NCBI RefSeq assembly: GCF_000455125.1
Contig: NZ_AUWR01000034.1
Span: forward strand, 1 to 64,000
Direction of reading: 5' to 3'
Source of the DNA: Mycobacterium sp. UM_WGJ
GTDB lineage: Bacteria; Actinomycetota; Actinomycetes; Mycobacteriales; Mycobacteriaceae
DNA: 64,000 nucleotides
Shown here: piece after piece, positions 9,930 through 17,501 of the stretch
How positions within the stretch are numbered: position 1 is the stretch's first letter
How the letters are laid out: each line of letters begins with the position of its first letter
The notes under the pieces: generated by a model
Seen by the model: only the letters and a program-made list of their open reading frames with translations
Told to the model about the DNA's origin: nothing
The model's database searches: none
Position numbers and translations under genes: made by a program

Positions 9930-10481
9930 GTGCGGCTCAAACTGACGGTCCCGGCCCTGGCGGCCGCTGCCCTGATTCCGATGGTCGGCGGATGTTCTGA
10001 CTCCGACTCGCCTGAAGCTGCGGGCGGCAGCCAGTCTGCGTCGCCGACGGCCGAGCAGAGCAATCATGGTCCGTCGTTCCCGCAGTGCGGTGGCATCAGT
10101 GACGAGACGATGGCCAACCTGACCCGGGTGTCCGGGTTGGTCAGCACCGCGCAGAACTCGGTGGGCTGCCAGTGGCTGCTGCGCGGCGGGATCATGGGCC
10201 CGCACTTCTCCTTCTCCTGGTATCGCGGCAGCCCCATCGGTCGCGAGCGCAAGACCGAAGAGGTGTCGCGGACATCCGTGGAGGACATCAACATCGACGG
10301 CCACAGCGGTTTCATCGCGATCGGCACCGCCCCGACGATGGGCGACAACCTGTGTGAGGTCGGCATCCAATTCAAAGATGACTTCATCGAGTGGTCGGTG
10401 AGCTTCGCTCAGAAGCCGTTCCCGGATCCGTGCGACGTCGCCAAAGAGCTGACCCGCCAGTCGATTGCGAACGCCAAATGA
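9930..10481 (+). CDS. lprB: Lipoprotein, LprB type
   Basis: This 183-residue lipoprotein precursor has a signal peptide that ends at the lipobox M-V-G-G-C, with Cys22 as the expected lipid anchor. A Ser/Thr/Pro/Glu-rich linker then leads to a small domain (about residues 50-183) with four Cys, including Q-C-G-G and S-V-G-C-Q-W, seen in the paired LprB/LprC mycobacterial lipoproteins (DUF3558-like). GTG at 9930 gives the best signal peptide; GTG at 9921 would add three residues. It lies upstream of lprC with a 4-base ATGA overlap and next to the Rv1273c-type exporter, as in M. tuberculosis. The function is unknown; it should sit on the outer face of the plasma membrane. Confidence 0.88.
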   Translation: MRLKLTVPALAAAALIPMVGGCSDSDSPEAAGGSQSASPTAEQSNHGPSFPQCGGISDETMANLTRVSGLVSTAQNSVGCQWLLRGGIMGPHFSFSWYRGSPIGRERKTEEVSRTSVEDINIDGHSGFIAIGTAPTMGDNLCEVGIQFKDDFIEWSVSFAQKPFPDPCDVAKELTRQSIANAK

Positions 10482-11023
10482 GCCGCCGGGTTCTGGCCAG
10501 TGCGGTCGCGGTGCTGGCAGTGTTGACCAGCTTGACGGGCTGCTCCCGTGAGGTGGGCGGCACCGCCGTCAAGGCCGGCGCGGGCGACACCAAGCGCAAC
10601 AACAACTCCGAGCGGCAGTACCCGAACCTGCTCAAAGAGTGCGAGGTGCTGACCACCGACATCTTGGCCAAGACGGTGGGAGCAGACCCGCTCGACATCC
10701 AGAGCACCTTCGTCGGCGCCATCTGCCGCTGGCAGGCGGCCAACCCGGCCGGGCTGATCGACATCACCCGGTTCTGGTTCGAGCAGGGCAGCCTGGACAA
10801 CGAACGCAAGGTCGCCGAGTTCTTGAAGTATCAGATCGAGAACAAGACCATCGTGGGCGTGCCCTCGATAGTGATGCGTCCGGCCGACCCGAATGGCTCC
10901 TGCGGGGTCGCCAGCGACGCCGCCGGGGTGGTCGGCTGGTGGGTCAACCCGCAGGCGCCCGGGATCGACGCGTGCGAGCAGGCGCTCAAATTGATGGAGC
11001 TGACGCTCGCGACGAACTCGTAG
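10478..11023 (+). CDS. lprC: Lipoprotein, LprC type
   Basis: This 181-residue lipoprotein precursor is homologous in plan to the gene before it. The signal peptide M-S-R-R-V-L-A-S is followed by a hydrophobic run and the lipobox S-L-T-G-C, giving lipidated Cys22. The mature part has the spaced Cys and C-R-W-Q pattern of the DUF3558-like family, ending with I-D-A-C-E-Q. Its ATG overlaps the lprB stop by four bases, so the two proteins are probably made in similar amounts and may act together. No enzymatic motif is visible. The core gene order resumes only at 16785; everything between is accessory. Confidence 0.88.
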   Translation: MSRRVLASAVAVLAVLTSLTGCSREVGGTAVKAGAGDTKRNNNSERQYPNLLKECEVLTTDILAKTVGADPLDIQSTFVGAICRWQAANPAGLIDITRFWFEQGSLDNERKVAEFLKYQIENKTIVGVPSIVMRPADPNGSCGVASDAAGVVGWWVNPQAPGIDACEQALKLMELTLATNS

Positions 11024-11235
11024 TCGCTCGGAGGCGGCGCCCCAATCCCAGGTGAAATAATTGTTTGGCTATCGAAATGACAATTTTCCGGCGGGGCGAA
11101 ATTGATTAGTTTCCGTTTGAACCAATTGGCCCGGCCCGGAGGTTCTCTCTTCGGTCCATAGTGTCCTGCTGACCTGCGCCATCACGCAAAATTGTCTTTG
11201 CTGAGTGTCGTTCGTGTCGCTGCGAATCCAGGTGA

Positions 11236-11253
11236 CGTGTCGGAACTGACACG
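11236..11253. promoter_or_regulatory. Inverted repeat upstream of the MarR gene (possible operator)
   Basis: CGTGTC-GGAACT-GACACG is a 6-base-arm inverted repeat 45 bases before the MarR-family start. MarR proteins commonly bind such short palindromes in their own promoters. The surrounding 11050-11260 stretch is unusually AT-rich for this window. A second weak repeat (AATTGT...ACAATT) lies near 11060-11085. The assignment to MarR is inferred from position only. Confidence 0.35.
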
Positions 11254-11297
11254 CGTTATCCATTTCTGAGGCGCATCCTTCGATAGCATCGCGCGCC

Positions 11298-11813
11298 GTG
11301 GACGAGATGCATGAACTGCAAGCAATAGCTTGGCTTCCTGGGCTCAATGGAATCGAGCAACACTGCTGGCAACAGTTTCTGGCTTGCTCACTGAACGTCG
11401 TTGACGCGGTGAATGTTTGCCTCAAGAACGCACATGACCTCTCGATACGTGACGTCCTTCTGCTGGAGCTGCTGAGCAGGCCTCGGCGTCGGGAGCACCG
11501 GCTGTGTGTCTTGGCGGAGAAGCTGGGTGTCACGCAGGGGCAGTTGTCTACCCAGATCCGCCGGTTGGAAGGCCATGGCTGGATCACCCGCAGCCCGAGC
11601 CCGGGGGACCCGCGCGGCATTCTGCCCCGGATCACCAGTGCGGGGCATACCCGGCTGCACGCGGTGATGGAGACCTACGCGCAGGGCATCCGCGTGCACT
11701 ACCTCAACCAGCTCAAGCACGAGCAAATGGTGAATCTGGTCGACAGTTGCCAGCGGATCAACGACTCGCTCAGCACGAATCGGGGTCGACAGGCGCTCAA
11801 AGCCGCCCGCTGA
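11298..11813 (+). CDS. MarR-family transcriptional regulator
   Basis: This 171-residue protein has a winged helix-turn-helix of MarR type. Residues 45-115 contain the pattern S-I-R-D-V-L-L-L-E-L-L, then L-A-E-K-L-G-V-T-Q-G-Q-L-S as the recognition region, then R-R-L-E-G-H-G-W-I-T-R, and a wing with S-P-G-D-P-R-G. The start is GTG at 11298, with ATG at 11307 as an alternative. Codon use at the N-terminus is less GC-biased than in the neighbours, and the upstream region is AT-rich, suggesting acquisition by transfer. The nearest possible target is its own promoter; the ligand is unknown. The downstream TetR gene is convergent, so the two regulators are separate units. Confidence 0.85.
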   Translation: MDEMHELQAIAWLPGLNGIEQHCWQQFLACSLNVVDAVNVCLKNAHDLSIRDVLLLELLSRPRRREHRLCVLAEKLGVTQGQLSTQIRRLEGHGWITRSPSPGDPRGILPRITSAGHTRLHAVMETYAQGIRVHYLNQLKHEQMVNLVDSCQRINDSLSTNRGRQALKAAR

Positions 11814-11851
11814 GGCGGGGATGGGCGCCGGTCGCCGTCTGTTGGGGAAAG

Positions 11852-12361
11852 CTATTGCGCCGCATGCCCGCCACCGGTTGCCAGCGCGCGCAATTCGGCA
11901 ACCACCTGCTCTGCCGTCGGCGCGCTGTCGGGGTCGATCAGTGACTGGATCATCATGCCCAGCACCACTGCCAGGGCAACTGAGCCGCCCATCTCGGTAC
12001 GCGCACGGTGTTGACCTTCGGCAAGACGCGCGCGCAGTTCGTCGTTGCGTTGGGCTTGCACGATCGCTTCCAGATGCGAGGTCCACAGTGCCTTGTCGGT
12101 GGTGAAGGAGTCCAGCACCGCCTGCCATCGCTCCACGGCCGTGGCTGCCGGCTGCCCTTCGGGGGACATCCGGGCGTCGAGTTCGTCGAGTTCTTCGAAC
12201 AGGGCCTGCACCAGCAGGCGTTCGCGGCTGCCGAAGTGATAGCCGATGGCGGCATGGCTGACACCGGCCGCCGCGGCGATGTCGCGCACCGTCGTATTGG
12301 CCCAGCCTCGTTCGACGAGGCAGCGCTTGGCGCCTTCCAGCAGATCCTCACGGTTGCCCAT
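11852..12361 (-). CDS. TetR-family transcriptional regulator
   Basis: This 169-residue repressor has an N-terminal helix-turn-helix at residues 20-50 (T-V-R-D-I-A-A-A-A-G-V-S-H-A-A-I-G-Y-H-F), the standard TetR signature. The C-terminal helical part should bind a ligand. ATG at 12361 is the start; a TAACCT -10-like element lies six bases upstream (12368-12373 on this strand), which would make the mRNA leaderless. It is divergent from the flavin monooxygenase gene at 12499. A 32-bp palindromic element lies between them, so it most likely represses itself and that gene. The inducer may be the monooxygenase substrate, but this is inference. Confidence 0.92.
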   Translation of the reverse strand: MGNREDLLEGAKRCLVERGWANTTVRDIAAAAGVSHAAIGYHFGSRERLLVQALFEELDELDARMSPEGQPAATAVERWQAVLDSFTTDKALWTSHLEAIVQAQRNDELRARLAEGQHRARTEMGGSVALAVVLGMMIQSLIDPDSAPTAEQVVAELRALATGGGHAAQ

Positions 12362-12367
12362 GAAGGC

Positions 12368-12397
12368 AGGTTAGCCAGGGCGGGAGCAGTTGCACAA
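12368..12397 (-). promoter_or_regulatory. Predicted promoter of the TetR gene
   Basis: Read on the minus strand there is TTGTGC (12397-12392), an 18-base spacer and TAACCT (12373-12368). Transcription would start at or next to the ATG at 12361, implying leaderless translation, which is common in mycobacteria. The -35 touches the outer edge of the palindromic operator. Confidence 0.45.
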
Positions 12398-12426
12398 ATG
12401 GATTGACCATATGGATTGACCATTTG
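12395..12426. promoter_or_regulatory. Palindromic TetR operator made of two tandem half elements
   Basis: The element begins CAAATGG, ends CCATTTG and has CCATATGG at its centre, so it is palindromic at the edges and middle. It can also be read as two direct copies of ATGGATTGACCAT, each with ATGG/CCAT ends. Such double sites often bind two TetR dimers. It covers the -35 of the monooxygenase promoter (12416-12421) and touches the TetR -35, so one site would control both genes. Confidence 0.7.
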
Positions 12427-12445
12427 GACAAATCGGGAGTACGGT
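12416..12445 (+). promoter_or_regulatory. Predicted promoter of the flavin monooxygenase gene
   Basis: TTGACC (12416-12421), an 18-base spacer and TACGGT (12440-12445) form a good sigma-A type promoter. The -35 lies inside the TetR palindrome. The start site would be near 12452, leaving a leader of about 47 bases with AGGAGG at 12485-12490. Confidence 0.55.
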
Positions 12446-12498
12446 ACTGACACCAATGGATCCCGTCGGGGGATCTGCCAGATCAGGAGGTGCCGGTT

Positions 12499-13668
12499 AT
12501 GGCGCACGAAGTCCTCGAGCGCGTCGAGAAGATCGCCACCCAGCTGGCGGACACCGCCGAAGAGAGCGAACGCCTCGGCAAGCTTTCGCAGCAGTCGGTG
12601 GCACTGATTCGCGAAGCCGGCGTGATGCGGATGCTGCAGCCGACGGACTTCGGTGGTTACGCCGCCCACCCGCGCGACTTCGCCGAGGCGGTCATGGCGG
12701 TGGCCAAGCACTGCGGCTCCACCGGTTGGGTGTGCGGTGTTGGGGGAGTGCACCCCTGGGAGATGGCGCTGATGGACCGCCGGCTGCAAGCCGAGATCTG
12801 GGCCGAAGATCCCGATACCTGGATCGCGTCCCCGTATGCCGCACAAGGTATCGCGACCCCGGTCGAGGGTGGTTATCGGTTGACCGGGCGGTGGAACTTC
12901 TCCTCGGGCACCGACCACTGCGACTGGATCTTCCTCGGTGCGCGCGTCGCGGAGACCATGCCGCCCAAGGTCTTACACGTCGTGTTGCCGCGCGCCGACT
13001 ACACCATCGTCGAGGACTCCTGGGACGTCATCGGCCTGTCGGGCACCGGCAGCAAGGACATCATCGTCGACGGCGCCTTCATCCCGGACTACCGCACCAT
13101 CGACTTCGAGCACGTCGCCTCCGGTGCGAGCGCCGCCGAGGCCGCCGGGCGAGATGAGACGGTCTACAAACTGCCGTTCTGGGCGATGTTCCCGCTCGGG
13201 ATCACCGCCGCGCTCATCGGAATCACCGAGGGCGCATTGGCAGCGCATCTGGACTATCAGCGCGACCGGGTGGCCGCCACCGGCACCAAGATCAAGGACG
13301 ACCCTTATGTGCTCTACGCGATCTCCGAAGCCGCCGCGGAGATCGCCGCCTCACGCGTGCAGTTGCTCGACGGCATCAGCAGGATGTACGACCTCGCCGA
13401 CGCCGGTAAGGAGATCAGCTTCGAAGACCGATCACTGGTGCGGCGCAACCAGATTCGCTGCGCCTGGCGGGCCGTTGCTGCCGCCGACGCGATCTTCGCC
13501 CGCTCCGGGGGCAATGCCGCGCGCCGGAACAACCCACTGCAGCGGTTCTGGCGCGACGCCCACGTCGGGCTGGGCCACGCCATCCAGACGCCGGGGACCA
13601 TCTATCACTCCAGTGCCCTGACGGCCATGGGGGTGGAACCGGCGCCCGCGTTGCGGGCGATGATCTGA
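12499..13668 (+). CDS. Flavin-dependent monooxygenase / acyl-CoA dehydrogenase family protein (HsaA-like)
   Basis: This 389-residue protein has the acyl-CoA dehydrogenase fold. The N-terminal helical domain includes E-E-S-E-R-L-G-K-L. The middle beta domain has W-N-F-S-S-G-T-D-H-C-D-W, typical of the group D flavin monooxygenases that use reduced FMN (HsaA, HpaB-like), and W-D-V-I-G-L-S-G-T-G-S-K-D. The C-terminal helices contain R-R-N-Q-I-R-C-A-W-R. It lacks an obvious catalytic Glu of true dehydrogenases, so hydroxylation of an aromatic or steroid-like substrate is a reasonable guess. ATG at 12499 is favoured over GTG at 12490 because AGGAGG at 12485-12490 is ideally spaced. A separate flavin reductase would be needed and is not seen nearby. 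It is likely controlled by the divergent TetR. Confidence 0.82.
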   Translation: MAHEVLERVEKIATQLADTAEESERLGKLSQQSVALIREAGVMRMLQPTDFGGYAAHPRDFAEAVMAVAKHCGSTGWVCGVGGVHPWEMALMDRRLQAEIWAEDPDTWIASPYAAQGIATPVEGGYRLTGRWNFSSGTDHCDWIFLGARVAETMPPKVLHVVLPRADYTIVEDSWDVIGLSGTGSKDIIVDGAFIPDYRTIDFEHVASGASAAEAAGRDETVYKLPFWAMFPLGITAALIGITEGALAAHLDYQRDRVAATGTKIKDDPYVLYAISEAAAEIAASRVQLLDGISRMYDLADAGKEISFEDRSLVRRNQIRCAWRAVAAADAIFARSGGNAARRNNPLQRFWRDAHVGLGHAIQTPGTIYHSSALTAMGVEPAPALRAMI

Positions 13669-13697
13669 GGAGTGCTCCGGTAGCGCTGATATTGCAC

Positions 13698-13733
13698 TGA
13701 GGGTCGTGGTTCTTGGGAAACCCACGACCCTCA
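13698..13733 (+). terminator. Hairpin after the flavin monooxygenase gene
   Basis: TGAGGGTCGTGG (13698-13709) and CCACGACCCTCA (13722-13733) pair perfectly over 12 bases around a 12-base loop, 29 bases after the stop. No T-run follows, which is usual for mycobacterial terminators. It separates this unit from the fic gene. Confidence 0.6.
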
Positions 13734-13904
13734 CGGCAATCCGAACTCACTCGGCTTGCGCCGCCGGCAGGGGCATCGCCTGATTGGTCCGCCTAGCCTG
13801 CGGGCTCGTCGGGGGGATTGGGGTGTAAGCGCCTTCAGGGAAGATTCGCGAGTGCTGCGGTGTCGGGGCGGCACATGAGGCGTTTATAGCTAACTTTCGA
13901 GATG

Positions 13905-13929
13905 CAAAACTATAATAATGATGGTTTTG
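13905..13929 (+). promoter_or_regulatory. AT-rich fic promoter with the -10 inside an inverted repeat
   Basis: A consensus TATAAT lies at 13911-13916, within an AT-rich stretch unlike the rest of the window. It is enclosed by CAAAAC (13905-13910) and GTTTTG (13924-13929), so a repressor bound to the repeat would cover the -10. No good -35 is visible. The predicted start site is near 13923, giving a leader of about 34 bases before the ATG at 13957, with GAGAAGG as ribosome site. Confidence 0.5.
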
Positions 13930-13956
13930 GTATCAGTTACGTGAGAAGGGTTCGCT

Positions 13957-15141
13957 ATGGGCTGGCCTGCGCATCAAGTCGAGCAGCGTGAGTGGGCGCC
14001 TCGCACGCGACAGGGTAACCGTGACGATCGCATGCTCAAGCAGATCGAAGTGGCGCTACCTCCAATGATCGGTGACCTGGACTATGACCCGGTGGGTGCA
14101 GCGGCGCGCGCGCATGAGGCCGCCCTTGTTGCCGTCGCTCGCCTGGAAGCCGGATTCGGCCAGCATCTTGCACCCTTAGCGGATTTCTTGCTCCGGAGCG
14201 AGTCCGTGGCGTCATCCAAGATCGAGCACATCGACGCTGGATGGCGTGCGTTCGGTAAGGCCTTCGTAGGCGGAAATGCCGGCGCGGAGGCAGAATCCCA
14301 ACTCGCTGCCGTTCGGGCGTTGATGCAACTTGTTGACGCGGCCGACGCCGGTCCTCTTACTCTCGAAGCGGTCCTGGAAACCCATCGACTACTGATGACA
14401 CCCGACCCCTACGCCGACAGCCCCGGGCAGCTGCGCAACGTCCAGAACTGGATCGGTGGCAGCGACCACACACCGATCGGGGCGCTCTATGTACCACCAC
14501 CGCACGAGTTAGTGCTTTCTCTCGTAGAGGACCTGCTGATATTCGCCAACCGCACAGATCTGCCGATCGTTGCGCAGGCCGCTATCGCCCACGCCCAGTT
14601 CGAATCGATCCACCCTTTTACCGACGGCAACGGTCGCATCGGACGTGCGCTGATCAGTGCCATCCTCCGCAGGCGGGGGCTCACCCAACGAGTCACGGTG
14701 CCGCTGGCCTCGGTCATGTTGGCCAATACCGACGACTATTTCGGGCGGCTCACCAACTACCGCCACGGTAACGCCGATCAATTTGTCGGCTACCTCGCCG
14801 AAGCCGCCGTACATGCGAGCAGCGCTGCGGAAGAATCTGCAGTTCGCCTCGCCGAACTGCCCAACCACTGGCGGTCAGTGGCGCGCCCACGGTCCGGCTC
14901 TGCGGACGAGACTCTACTCGAGAGCCTCTTGGACGTTCCGATCTTCAATGCCGATACCGCCCAACAGATCACGGGAACGACAGATGCCAGCACATACCGG
15001 GCTCTCGGACGGCTGACGGAGGCGGGCATCCTTGAAATATTGTCTACTGGCGCGCGCAATCGCGTCTGGGCTGCCGCCGACGTGTTGACCGAGCTTGATG
15101 CACTCAGTGACGCGATCGGCCGGCGAGTTCGCCCCGGATAG
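13957..15141 (+). CDS. Fic-domain protein with N-terminal inhibitory helix and C-terminal winged helix
   Basis: This 394-residue Fic protein carries the active-site motif H-P-F-T-D-G-N-G-R-I-G-R at residues 219-230. Its His, Asp, Asn and Arg residues are all present, so transfer of AMP (or another nucleotide group) to a target hydroxyl is possible. Upstream, residues 86-91 read S-S-K-I-E-H, the class II inhibitory motif (Ser...Glu), with His where Gly or Asn is usual. The C-terminal 75 residues (about 318-394) look like a winged helix that could bind DNA. The gene stands alone, with its own AT-rich promoter, between a terminator and a toxin-antitoxin pair. It is probably an acquired gene. The target protein is unknown. 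Confidence 0.9.
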   Translation: MGWPAHQVEQREWAPRTRQGNRDDRMLKQIEVALPPMIGDLDYDPVGAAARAHEAALVAVARLEAGFGQHLAPLADFLLRSESVASSKIEHIDAGWRAFGKAFVGGNAGAEAESQLAAVRALMQLVDAADAGPLTLEAVLETHRLLMTPDPYADSPGQLRNVQNWIGGSDHTPIGALYVPPPHELVLSLVEDLLIFANRTDLPIVAQAAIAHAQFESIHPFTDGNGRIGRALISAILRRRGLTQRVTVPLASVMLANTDDYFGRLTNYRHGNADQFVGYLAEAAVHASSAAEESAVRLAELPNHWRSVARPRSGSADETLLESLLDVPIFNADTAQQITGTTDASTYRALGRLTEAGILEILSTGARNRVWAAADVLTELDALSDAIGRRVRPG

Positions 15142-15180
15142 TGGCTTCCGATCGACCATTCCTTCGGTGATTGCCACACT

Positions 15181-15226
15181 TACTACGTTTACTACGTATA
15201 GCGAGCAGTACGTTGTAAGCGTAGTA
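15181..15226. promoter_or_regulatory. Imperfect inverted repeat, likely antitoxin operator
   Basis: The 18-base element TACTACGTTTACTACGTA at 15181-15198 matches the reverse complement of 15209-15226 at 16 of 18 positions, with a 10-base spacer. The left arm itself contains two TACTACG-like words. The pair lies directly before the MbcA-like antitoxin gene and is AT-rich, as expected for an autoregulated toxin-antitoxin promoter. The -10 could be the TATAGC within the spacer (15197-15202). Confidence 0.55.
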
Positions 15227-15306
15227 TCGGAGCGAAGTCGCGCCCCGGCGACGTGAAGGTCGCAGCAGCGGGTGTTTCGGGCAGTGAGCATGTGGAGGAG
15301 GCGGTG

Positions 15307-16131
15307 GTGGAGCCTATTCCCCGCATGGCCGACGCCGGCGGCGGGCTGCACAGACACACGCACCGACAGTGGCGCATCGTGTTTGGCCCGATGGCAAGGC
15401 TGACGACTGAACCCGAGGCCGAGACCGCCGAGGGAGCCGGCGAGGCCGTGTTGCGGCTCGAACTGCCACTCGGGATCGCTGCGCCGGGGGACGTGGCCGT
15501 CGAAGTGGAGGACGGCACCTTGGTGGTTCGGCTTGGGGGCCTCGCCGTCGACCAGCCTGTATCGGTACGCGAAGTAGCCGAGGAATCCGCTGCGGTGGAC
15601 GTGGAACAGGCCGCACCGGTACCGGTCGAGCTCCTGACCCAGCTCGCCGCCGTCGTCGAGGAGCAGCAGAACATCCTCCGCAAAATCGAAGCAGCAACGG
15701 CGGTTTCACCGGGGGAGCGGGTGACGCTGACCACGGCCACCGGGGAGTTGAAATACACGCTGCCGTTCGCGCCGGATGAGACCTACAGTCCGGGGGCCGT
15801 CAGCGCCATCTTGTCGCCCAGCGGTAAACCGCATCGGTCGATCGCGCAGGACCGGCGTCGCGCACACGAGCTGCTGGGCGTCAAGATCGGCAACCAGTAT
15901 CGGTATCCCAAATTCCAGATCGACCCGGGACGCCAGCAGATCCGTCCCGTCGTTGCCTACGCGAACCGTCAACTGGAATGCGACGAGGACCCGTGGGGAA
16001 CGCTGGACTGGTGGTACAGCCCCGATGAGGGCCTGGAGGATCGGCGCCCGATCGACCTACTCGAAAGCGGTGAACTGACCGAGGAGCTGGTCGATCTCGC
16101 GATCCAGCTCGGTCAACAGGGCATGGAGTGA
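15307..16131 (+). CDS. Antitoxin with MbcA/ParS toxin-binding domain (RES-Xre type pair)
   Basis: The last 50 residues (W-W-Y-S-P-D-E-G-L-E-D-R-R-P-I-D-L-L) match the toxin-binding domain of MbcA/Xre/ParS antitoxins. Before it comes a region with R-R-R-A-H-E-L-L-G-V and Y-P-K-F-Q-I-D, found in the variant of this family without a clear helix-turn-helix. The N-terminal 110 residues are acidic and include a possible short beta domain and a coiled-coil-like helix (E-E-Q-Q-N-I-L-R-K-I-E). The start is uncertain: GTG at 15307 has GGAGGAGG at 15294-15301, GTG at 15304 or 15253 and ATG at 15391 are alternatives. The RES toxin frame starts 3 bases after the stop. It should neutralise a RES NAD-degrading toxin and repress the operon. 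Confidence 0.75.
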   Translation: MEPIPRMADAGGGLHRHTHRQWRIVFGPMARLTTEPEAETAEGAGEAVLRLELPLGIAAPGDVAVEVEDGTLVVRLGGLAVDQPVSVREVAEESAAVDVEQAAPVPVELLTQLAAVVEEQQNILRKIEAATAVSPGERVTLTTATGELKYTLPFAPDETYSPGAVSAILSPSGKPHRSIAQDRRRAHELLGVKIGNQYRYPKFQIDPGRQQIRPVVAYANRQLECDEDPWGTLDWWYSPDEGLEDRRPIDLLESGELTEELVDLAIQLGQQGME

Positions 16132-16134
16132 CCG

Positions 16135-16759
16135 ATGCCGACCAATCGGTACAACGGACGCCCTGCCGATGTCGAAATCGTCCCCAAAGGGACTGTGCTG
16201 TACCGCATCATGGCCGCCAACGCGTCCTACCCGGCCGTTGGGCCATCCCAAGCAAGGTCGCTTCGAGCCCACCCATGCCGGGCTGGGCGGATACCTCTAC
16301 GTCGCCGATACGTTGGCCGGCGCGGTCGCCGAGGGTGTCCTGCGCAACCAGACGATCTCGAAAGCGGGTGTGGTGCGTCGACCCTGGCTGGTCAACAAGA
16401 AGCTCGTTCGGGTGAGTCTGGTCAGCGATGTCACGGTGGCATCGGTATACGGCTCCGGTGCGACCAAACTCAACCTCGACTCGGCGTTGCTGTGCGGCGG
16501 CGTCAGCCAGTATTCGCAGACCCGCGAGACCGGCACCAAGATCCTGCTCAAGACCAAGCCCGCGTTCGGCATGCGGTACCGGTGCCGCAACCATGACAAC
16601 CTGACGTCGCTGATGCTCATCACGCGAAAGGACCCCGCCCTGTCGCTGACCCTCGTCGACGAGGTTGACATCTTCTTCGACAAGCGGGGCAGAGATCTGA
16701 TCCTCGGTGTCCTGCACACGGAGTTCCAGCTGCAGTACACCGGGCTGCTGCCGAACTGA
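16135..16759 (+). pseudogene. RES-domain toxin, frameshifted
   Basis: RES toxins such as MbcT degrade NAD+. Here the protein is split between two frames. From ATG 16135 the first 36 codons give the expected N-terminus (K-G-T-V-L-Y-R-I-M-A-A-N). From about 16243 the RES core continues one base out of phase (Q-G-R-F-E-P-T-H-A-G, then G-Y-L-Y-V-A-D and V-A-E-G-V-L), to the stop at 16759. Dropping one base from GGG at 16240-16242 would join them into a protein of about 207 residues, the usual length. So a 1-base insertion in a G-run has broken the gene, unless it is a sequencing error. The antitoxin before it is intact. Confidence 0.75.
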
Positions 16760-16784
16760 CGGTGGTGGCGGGAAATCCGCAGCG

Positions 16785-17285
16785 TTACCGCGGCACGCAG
16801 AAGTCGACCAGCGCGGCCGATCCCAGCTGTACGTCCGACCAGCCGCAGGGGACATGCAGGACCGCGATCCCCGATGTCGGATATTTCTCCGAGATCTGTT
16901 GGGCGACGGCGGCATCGGTGCCGTGGCCGGCCAGTCCCAGGGCGACGCTCGACATCGCCGGTTCGTGGCCGATCACCAGCAGGGTGTCGACGTCGGCGGC
17001 CACGGTATTGATCGTGTCGATGACGTTTCCGGGCATCGCGTCGTAGAGATCGTCGACGTAGCGCACCGGGGCGGTCAGGGCGGTTTGCGCGTAGGTCTGC
17101 CGGGTCCGGGTGGCGGTCGAACACAGCACCGCATCGATGGTCGGCGCGTGGGCGCGCAGCCAGTCCCCGGCCAGCCCGGCCTCCCGGATCCCGCGCGGCG
17201 CCAACGGGCGCTCGTGGTCGGCCGCCCCGGGCGGGTAGTCCGACTTGGCGTGCCGCAGCAGAATCAGGGTGCGATAAGTGCTCAC
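16785..17285 (-). CDS. SixA-type histidine phosphatase family protein (Rv1276c type)
   Basis: This 166-residue protein belongs to the phosphoglycerate-mutase-like histidine phosphatases. Active-site motifs are L-L-R-H-A-K-S (residues 9-15, with the phospho-accepting His12), C-S-T-A-T-R-T-R-Q-T near residue 55, and V-I-G-H-E-P (second His) near residue 107. The SixA group removes phosphate from phosphohistidine in signalling proteins, but small-molecule phosphatases share the fold. GTG at 17285 is the start. It is divergent from the SbcD-like gene, with 216 bases between them, as at the M. tuberculosis Rv1276c-Rv1277 locus. Confidence 0.88.
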   Translation of the reverse strand: MSTYRTLILLRHAKSDYPPGAADHERPLAPRGIREAGLAGDWLRAHAPTIDAVLCSTATRTRQTYAQTALTAPVRYVDDLYDAMPGNVIDTINTVAADVDTLLVIGHEPAMSSVALGLAGHGTDAAVAQQISEKYPTSGIAVLHVPCGWSDVQLGSAALVDFCVPR

Positions 17286-17501
17286 CCGCTCCAGAGTAGG
17301 GGTGGCCGATCTTGCCCGCGCTAGCCGAGTCGGCCACCCTCGCACCGTGCGCCGGCGGTGCTCAAGTGCCGGATGTGACACACGAGTTCTGACCGCGCTT
17401 GCGGCTGGCGGACCTGCCGAGCGAGGTCCGCGAGGTTGTCGGTGACCGGCCATACACTCGCGATGCCCGGCTGATGGACCGGCGGAAAGGGACAGGACGA
17501 C

